Below, piece by piece: positions 20,670-23,108 of a stretch of DNA of 23,108 bases. Below the pieces are notes generated by a model. The model made no database searches. It was not told the origin of the DNA and worked only from the letters and a program-made list of their open reading frames with translations. Made by a program: the position numbers and the translations under genes. The stretch's first letter is position 1; each line of letters opens with the position of its first letter. The stretch is from Seison nebaliae (lineage: Eukaryota; Rotifera; Pararotatoria; Seisonacea; Seisonidae). The DNA lies in assembly GCA_023231475.1 (NCBI GenBank), contig JALJEE010001964.1, positions 1 through 23,108 of the forward strand, written 5' to 3'.

Positions 20670-22248
20670 TTAGTAATATCGACTACGACGAAAACCAGCA
20701 ACGACTTTGTTCGGATTATGACTGATACTTCTCACTTGGAATTTTGGATAAAGAACATTATGAGAAGATTTTGCTTCAACTTTCTTGGTCGGCGTTTTCC
20801 CATGAATAAATTCAGAAGGTCTAATAGAGAAACGAGTTCGTCCAGACGCTTTCGCCACAACCATCTTTCCTTTCCCTATTACTTGTTCCAATTGCTGATT
20901 CTCATTCATTATTGTTTGATGTCGTTGTCTTAGTTTATTGATTTTTACTTCTGATTCATCAATCTCCTCTTTTACTATACAATAGTCGCGAAGCAACCTC
21001 GGATGGACCATAAGACCACAATGCTGTTTTAATTTGTCAGTTTTACGTCGGATAATTTTCTTTTGTTTACGATGATAACTCATTTCATTCGCTTTCTATT
21101 TGGCATGAAAATATCATTTATAAAATTTTCAAAAATTTCTATAACAGTTTGATATAATTCTTCCAATTCCCGTTTTTTGGATCTCCGCTCATCTAAATGG
21201 TTTTCGAAATAAACGATTTTTTCTTTCAAATGCGAATTGGTTGCAATTGCCGAATGAATTTTATATCTTAACTTAATTAGATCCTTAAAGGAGTTGATAA
21301 ATAAAATTTTCTAAATAAATTGATTGAAAATAGAAAACTCGATGGCGATCTTCTAATTTTTCTACATAAGTTTGATTCTCTAATTTCATTTGGTCATAGT
21401 CAACTACCAAATATCCTTTACAAATTATTTAATAGTCTTAATATTTATAAATCATTTCCTATAACCTTTACTTATCACATTCTTCTCTCTTAATTTTTGT
21501 TCCACTAGACGTATTTCCTGTCGAAGTCGACTATATTCATAACGTATATCGGAAGCGTCAGTCTCTTTCGATTTCCACTGAATAAGAAGATCGCGAATTT
21601 CCTATATAGGACAAGTAGATTGATAAAATAATAATTTTTTTCTGTAGTTAACCAATGCGGATAAAGGTCGACCGCTAATTTTCTGTGACTGCCTTCCATA
21701 AAATTCGATTCGTTTATGCAACAACTGATTAAGTTGATGTCGCGCATCTATACTTGCATTAATGGCATGCTTTTCAGCAATTTCCATTCTATCTTGATAC
21801 ATTTGTTTCATTTCGAAGAATTCATTTTTCACTTGACTCAAATGTTCTGTTATATTGAATAGTTTGGCATAATGAAATTATTGAAGAAAGAAGAACTTAA
21901 ATATCTGAAATATCTTGTTTCTTTATCTTGGCTATTCTTCTTCGAAGTTGCTTCCGGAACTTCAAATGCTTGATCTTTTCCTAAAATTTGGTAAATCGTT
22001 TCATGAAATGCCTCATTTATTTGCATTAATTCCGCAGTTTTTGCCATTACCATTTGACAGATGTGAATTAATTGCTTTCTAGTTATCGTAACGGAAAGTG
22101 TACAATCTTGCTCCATACTCAAATTTGTTTGTTCACGACCTGTATATTTTCTAATCATTAGTTTTTCCGCTCTCTTATCAAGACTATCATTATCATCTGG
22201 TTCATACTGGTTGTTCATCGCCGTAAACAAACTCATTTTGTTTGCCAT
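20670..22248 (-). CDS. CCDC96/CFAP184-like axonemal coiled-coil protein
   Basis: Exons in coding order: 21897-22248, 21653-21846, 21472-21601, 21339-21403, 21146-21283, 20670-21095. Introns are 50, 51, 68, 55 and 50 nt; phases close to 434 residues. The C-terminal half follows the CCDC96/CCDC113 (DUF4201) pattern. In order it has EYSRLRQEIRLVEQKLREK, then IDYDQMKLENQTYVEKLEDR (family: DFEQLKIENQTYNEKIEER). Next are LIKLRYKIHSAIATNSHLKEKI, LKQHCGLMVHPRLLRDY and INKLRQRHQTI. The LLRDY segment favours CCDC96 over CCDC113. The first 180 residues hold further helices (QLIHICQMVMAKTAEL, ARHQLNQLLHKRIEF) and GRPLSAL, and are not clearly matched. The tail after 375 is basic and disordered. In other organisms CCDC96 and CCDC113 sit at radial spoke 3 and the nexin-dynein regulatory complex, so the organism should have beating cilia or flagella. 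Start: first ATG (MANKMS) after stops; start and first exon are less certain than the core. Confidence 0.8.
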
Positions 22249-22446
22249 CTTTCAAAATTCCTACAATGATTAACTATTTCTTAGTTCTATAAGGTTATGC
22301 TCTTAAAATACTCCCGAAAACTATTCCAAAATCTATTGTTCACTTTTTTTGTTCTTTTACTTTCCTATTTAATATTTTGCAACCTAACTAAACAATTCAT
22401 ACAAATGAAACTATTCACTTCAATTGAGCTAGATCAAATTTAACAA

Positions 22447-22692
22447 TTAAATTCGATTTCTTATTTTATTAGTTTTTAGTAGTAATTCATCGCTCAAAAC
22501 TTATTTTTTTAGGTTTTTAAATTCAAATTAAATATTGTACTAACATGATATCTGGGAAACCATTTGTCGTTTCACGTCAACTAGGGACTTGGCAGGAATA
22601 TTTAAGGAAATCATAGAACTGATTATCTGTGCGGGTAGACCATAGTGAGGCACCGACGAACTCGATTTTGAATCTGATGATTGATGATTCAT
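22447..22692 (-). CDS. Possible small coiled-coil protein, two exons, unrecognised
   Basis: Exons 22545-22692 and 22447-22499 with a 45-nt intron (GTTAGT...AATAAG) give 66 residues in closed phase. The start is Ser-rich (MNHQSSDSKSSSSV), followed by PHYGLPAQIISSMISLNIP and a helical end with ISFLSDELLLKTNKIRNRI. The donor is the same GTTAGT used by the TSC22 and antistasin genes. The first exon is less AT-rich than its flanks. A longer alternative frame on the same strand (22577-22762) begins with a hydrophobic stretch and is not clearly better. No poly(A) hexamer was found close by. It lies 200 nt upstream of the CCDC96-like start, same strand. Function unknown. Confidence 0.35.
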
Positions 22693-23108
22693 ATTTCAAC
22701 TTGTTAATTATCATCAGTAATCCAATTAACGGAAGTTTACTTATCACAAACAACTTTCTCATAAATTCTTCTATTAACGATAATTGTTAGAGCTGCAAAC
22801 TACTTGATTACGAAGCTTCATTCATGTGCGTTCATCAAATAAGGAATTTTAAAACAATATTATGAATTTTATCCTGAACTAAATCCTGTATATTCTAATT
22901 AATGACATTCATAATAACTAAATACCAATCTTGTTAAATTCATTAAATTAAAGAGATTATTTTTTATAATTCAAAATCTGATTCACATGATCTAAAGCAA
23001 ACGGATTTCTGAAGAGCTTGAACAGAGTTCAAACTAATTTTGATATTTTGAACGCTACCGAAAATATGTATCATCCATCTAAATGTGAAATGTAAAACGA
23101 AAGTTCGA
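22693..23108. other. Right edge, no supported gene
   Basis: AT-rich DNA. A plus-strand frame from about 22993 to TAA near 23096 (34 codons, containing LNRVQTNFDILNATENMYHP) looks mildly protein-like and could be part of an exon running off the window. It has no clear start or splice sites, so I do not call it. Confidence 0.3.

Noticed and set aside
21602-21841. Independent small gene in the middle of the CCDC96-like locus
   Set aside because: Its apparent start is TTG and its end runs into an intron; spliced, it continues the frame of the exons on both sides.
22577-22762. 61-codon minus-strand frame with a hydrophobic start
   Set aside because: It competes with the spliced 66-residue model in another frame; it looks signal-like but has no features beyond that. 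Not excluded, only less supported.

Overview
The window is AT-rich nuclear DNA of a small-genome animal. TATA-binding protein, a TSC22 box, RUN, PDZ and PTB domains and an antistasin-type peptide together point to a bilaterian. A gene of the CCDC96 (CFAP184) axonemal family argues for motile cilia or flagellated sperm, and so against a nematode. I cannot name the species. Every intron I could reconstruct is 43-93 nt, most near 50 nt, except one of about 4.1 kb. Most donors read GTT rather than GTA/GTG. There is no sign of prokaryotic organisation, and I saw no CRISPR array, rRNA, tRNA or transposon.

Layout. At 1-1160 the minus strand carries the 3' end of an unrecognised gene: a good terminal exon at 107-310 plus two weaker open segments. 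At 1397-1909 (minus) is a three-exon secreted antistasin-like peptide gene. The stretch 1965-4234 has no convincing gene. TBP lies at 4356-5448 (plus, four exons) with a TATA box upstream. From 6942 to 17071 (plus) I read one TSC22D/bunched-type gene. It has a giant 5.5-kb first coding exon with an RGRW motif and two RFTV motifs, then a 4-kb intron, then two small exons with the TSC22 leucine-zipper box. The second of these can start independently at 16445 and give a short isoform of 191 residues; the long isoform would be 2005 residues.

Convergent with it, at 18035-20229 (minus), is a nine-exon gene whose reconstructed 551-residue product has a FYCO1/RUFY-type RUN domain, a GIPC-like PDZ core and a C-terminal PTB fold. 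I know of no family with that order, so it is the best candidate for something undescribed. At 20670-22248 (minus) is the six-exon CCDC96-like coiled-coil gene (434 residues), and at 22447-22692 (minus) a possible two-exon 66-residue protein.

The genes do not form one pathway. The TSC22D long isoform would belong to the WNK-OSR1/SPAK signalling axis through its RFxV motifs, the RUN-PDZ-PTB protein looks like a vesicle or receptor adaptor, and the CCDC96-like protein belongs to the axoneme. All exon joins were made by hand from open frames, GT-AG ends, phase and family similarity. They are testable with any RNA-seq.
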